Assembly: GCA_030592835.1 (NCBI GenBank)
Contig: JAUVIJ010000126.1
Span: 1 to 6,069, forward strand
Direction: 5' to 3'
Length of the DNA: 6,069 nucleotides
Origin: Candidatus Cloacimonadota bacterium
Lineage (GTDB): Bacteria; Cloacimonadota; Cloacimonadia; Cloacimonadales; TCS61
The notes under the pieces are model-generated. The model was not told where the DNA came from. It saw nothing but the letters and a program-made list of their open reading frames with translations, and did not search any database. Shown here piece after piece: positions 5,847-6,069 of this stretch (positions are counted from its first letter, which is position 1; every line of letters starts with the position of its first letter). A program made the position numbers and the translations under genes.

Positions 5847-6069
5847 TGAAGATCATTTCCTGGAATGTGAATGGACTTCGAGCCATCATGAAAAAGAATT
5901 TCTTGGAATATATTCAATTGGAAAGCCCTGACATTCTCTGCCTGCAGGAGACTAAGCTGCAGCGGGAACAGATCCCGGCAGAATTCCAGGAACTGGGAAA
6001 AGATTATCATATCTACTGGAACTTTGCTGAACGCAAAGGTTACTCCGGTGTCTGTCTGCTGACAAAGCA
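5846..6069 (+). CDS. xth: Exodeoxyribonuclease III / AP endonuclease, N-terminal part (runs off the right edge)
   Basis: Only 74 complete codons are present. The translation begins MKIISWNVNGLRA, the hallmark start of the ExoIII/APE1 endonuclease-exonuclease-phosphatase fold, with active-site N7. PDILCLQETKL (28-38) supplies the metal-binding Glu35, matching Glu34 of E. coli ExoIII. A GYSGVCLLTK strand follows (65-74), close to the family's KGYSGVAI(L)-type segment. The enzyme cuts the backbone 5' to abasic sites and trims 3'-blocking ends left by endonuclease III, so its position directly behind nth with a one-base overlap makes functional sense. The start is supported by the overlap and by the purine-rich GGGAAGGG run just upstream within the end of nth. 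The catalytic Asp and His residues of the C-terminal half are outside the window, so integrity cannot be judged. Confidence 0.93.
   Translation, partial: MKIISWNVNGLRAIMKKNFLEYIQLESPDILCLQETKLQREQIPAEFQELGKDYHIYWNFAERKGYSGVCLLTK

Noticed and set aside
5744..6010. An 88-codon minus-strand open frame across the nth/xth junction
   Set aside because: Antisense to the iron-sulfur loop of nth and the N-terminus of xth, both clear; no independent support.

Overview
The window is AT-rich bacterial DNA with tightly packed genes in two divergent blocks separated by about 100 bases. The organism cannot be named from the sequence alone. The salvage genes based on an MTA/SAH deaminase, the HgdB-like iron-sulfur protein and an endonuclease III with an archaeal/deep-branching-type motif suggest an anaerobe, possibly from a Cloacimonadota-like or other deep bacterial lineage. 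That assignment is inference.

Left block, minus strand, read from 4896 down to the window edge: five genes in one apparent operon, with gaps of 3, 10 and 3 bases and then a 14-base overlap. They encode an ABC-F ATPase (ribosome-associated family), a short single-subunit protein of the 2-hydroxyacyl-CoA dehydratase D-component (HgdB) family, S-methyl-5-thioribose-1-phosphate isomerase (MtnA), a class II (FucA-like) aldolase, and the N-terminal third of an amidohydrolase of the MTA/SAH deaminase (MtaD) type. A candidate sigma-70 promoter lies 44 bases upstream of the first gene.

The last three genes fit an oxygen-independent salvage route for 5'-methylthioadenosine and/or 5'-deoxyadenosine. 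Deamination is followed by phosphorolysis (gene not seen), isomerisation to the ribulose-1-phosphate form, and aldol cleavage to DHAP plus a small aldehyde. The aldolase keeps a FucA-type Glu (E103) where the MtnB dehydratase has a catalytic Cys, which argues for cleavage (the DHAP shunt) rather than the classical O2-dependent methionine salvage. The HgdB-like redox protein in the same operon has no assigned role in any such pathway and is the most intriguing element.

Middle, plus strand: a complete tRNA-Pro(GGG) gene with encoded CCA, followed by a small AT-rich hairpin.

Right block, plus strand: endonuclease III (nth) overlapping by one base with the start of an exonuclease III/AP endonuclease gene (xth), which runs off the window. 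This is a compact base-excision-repair pair.
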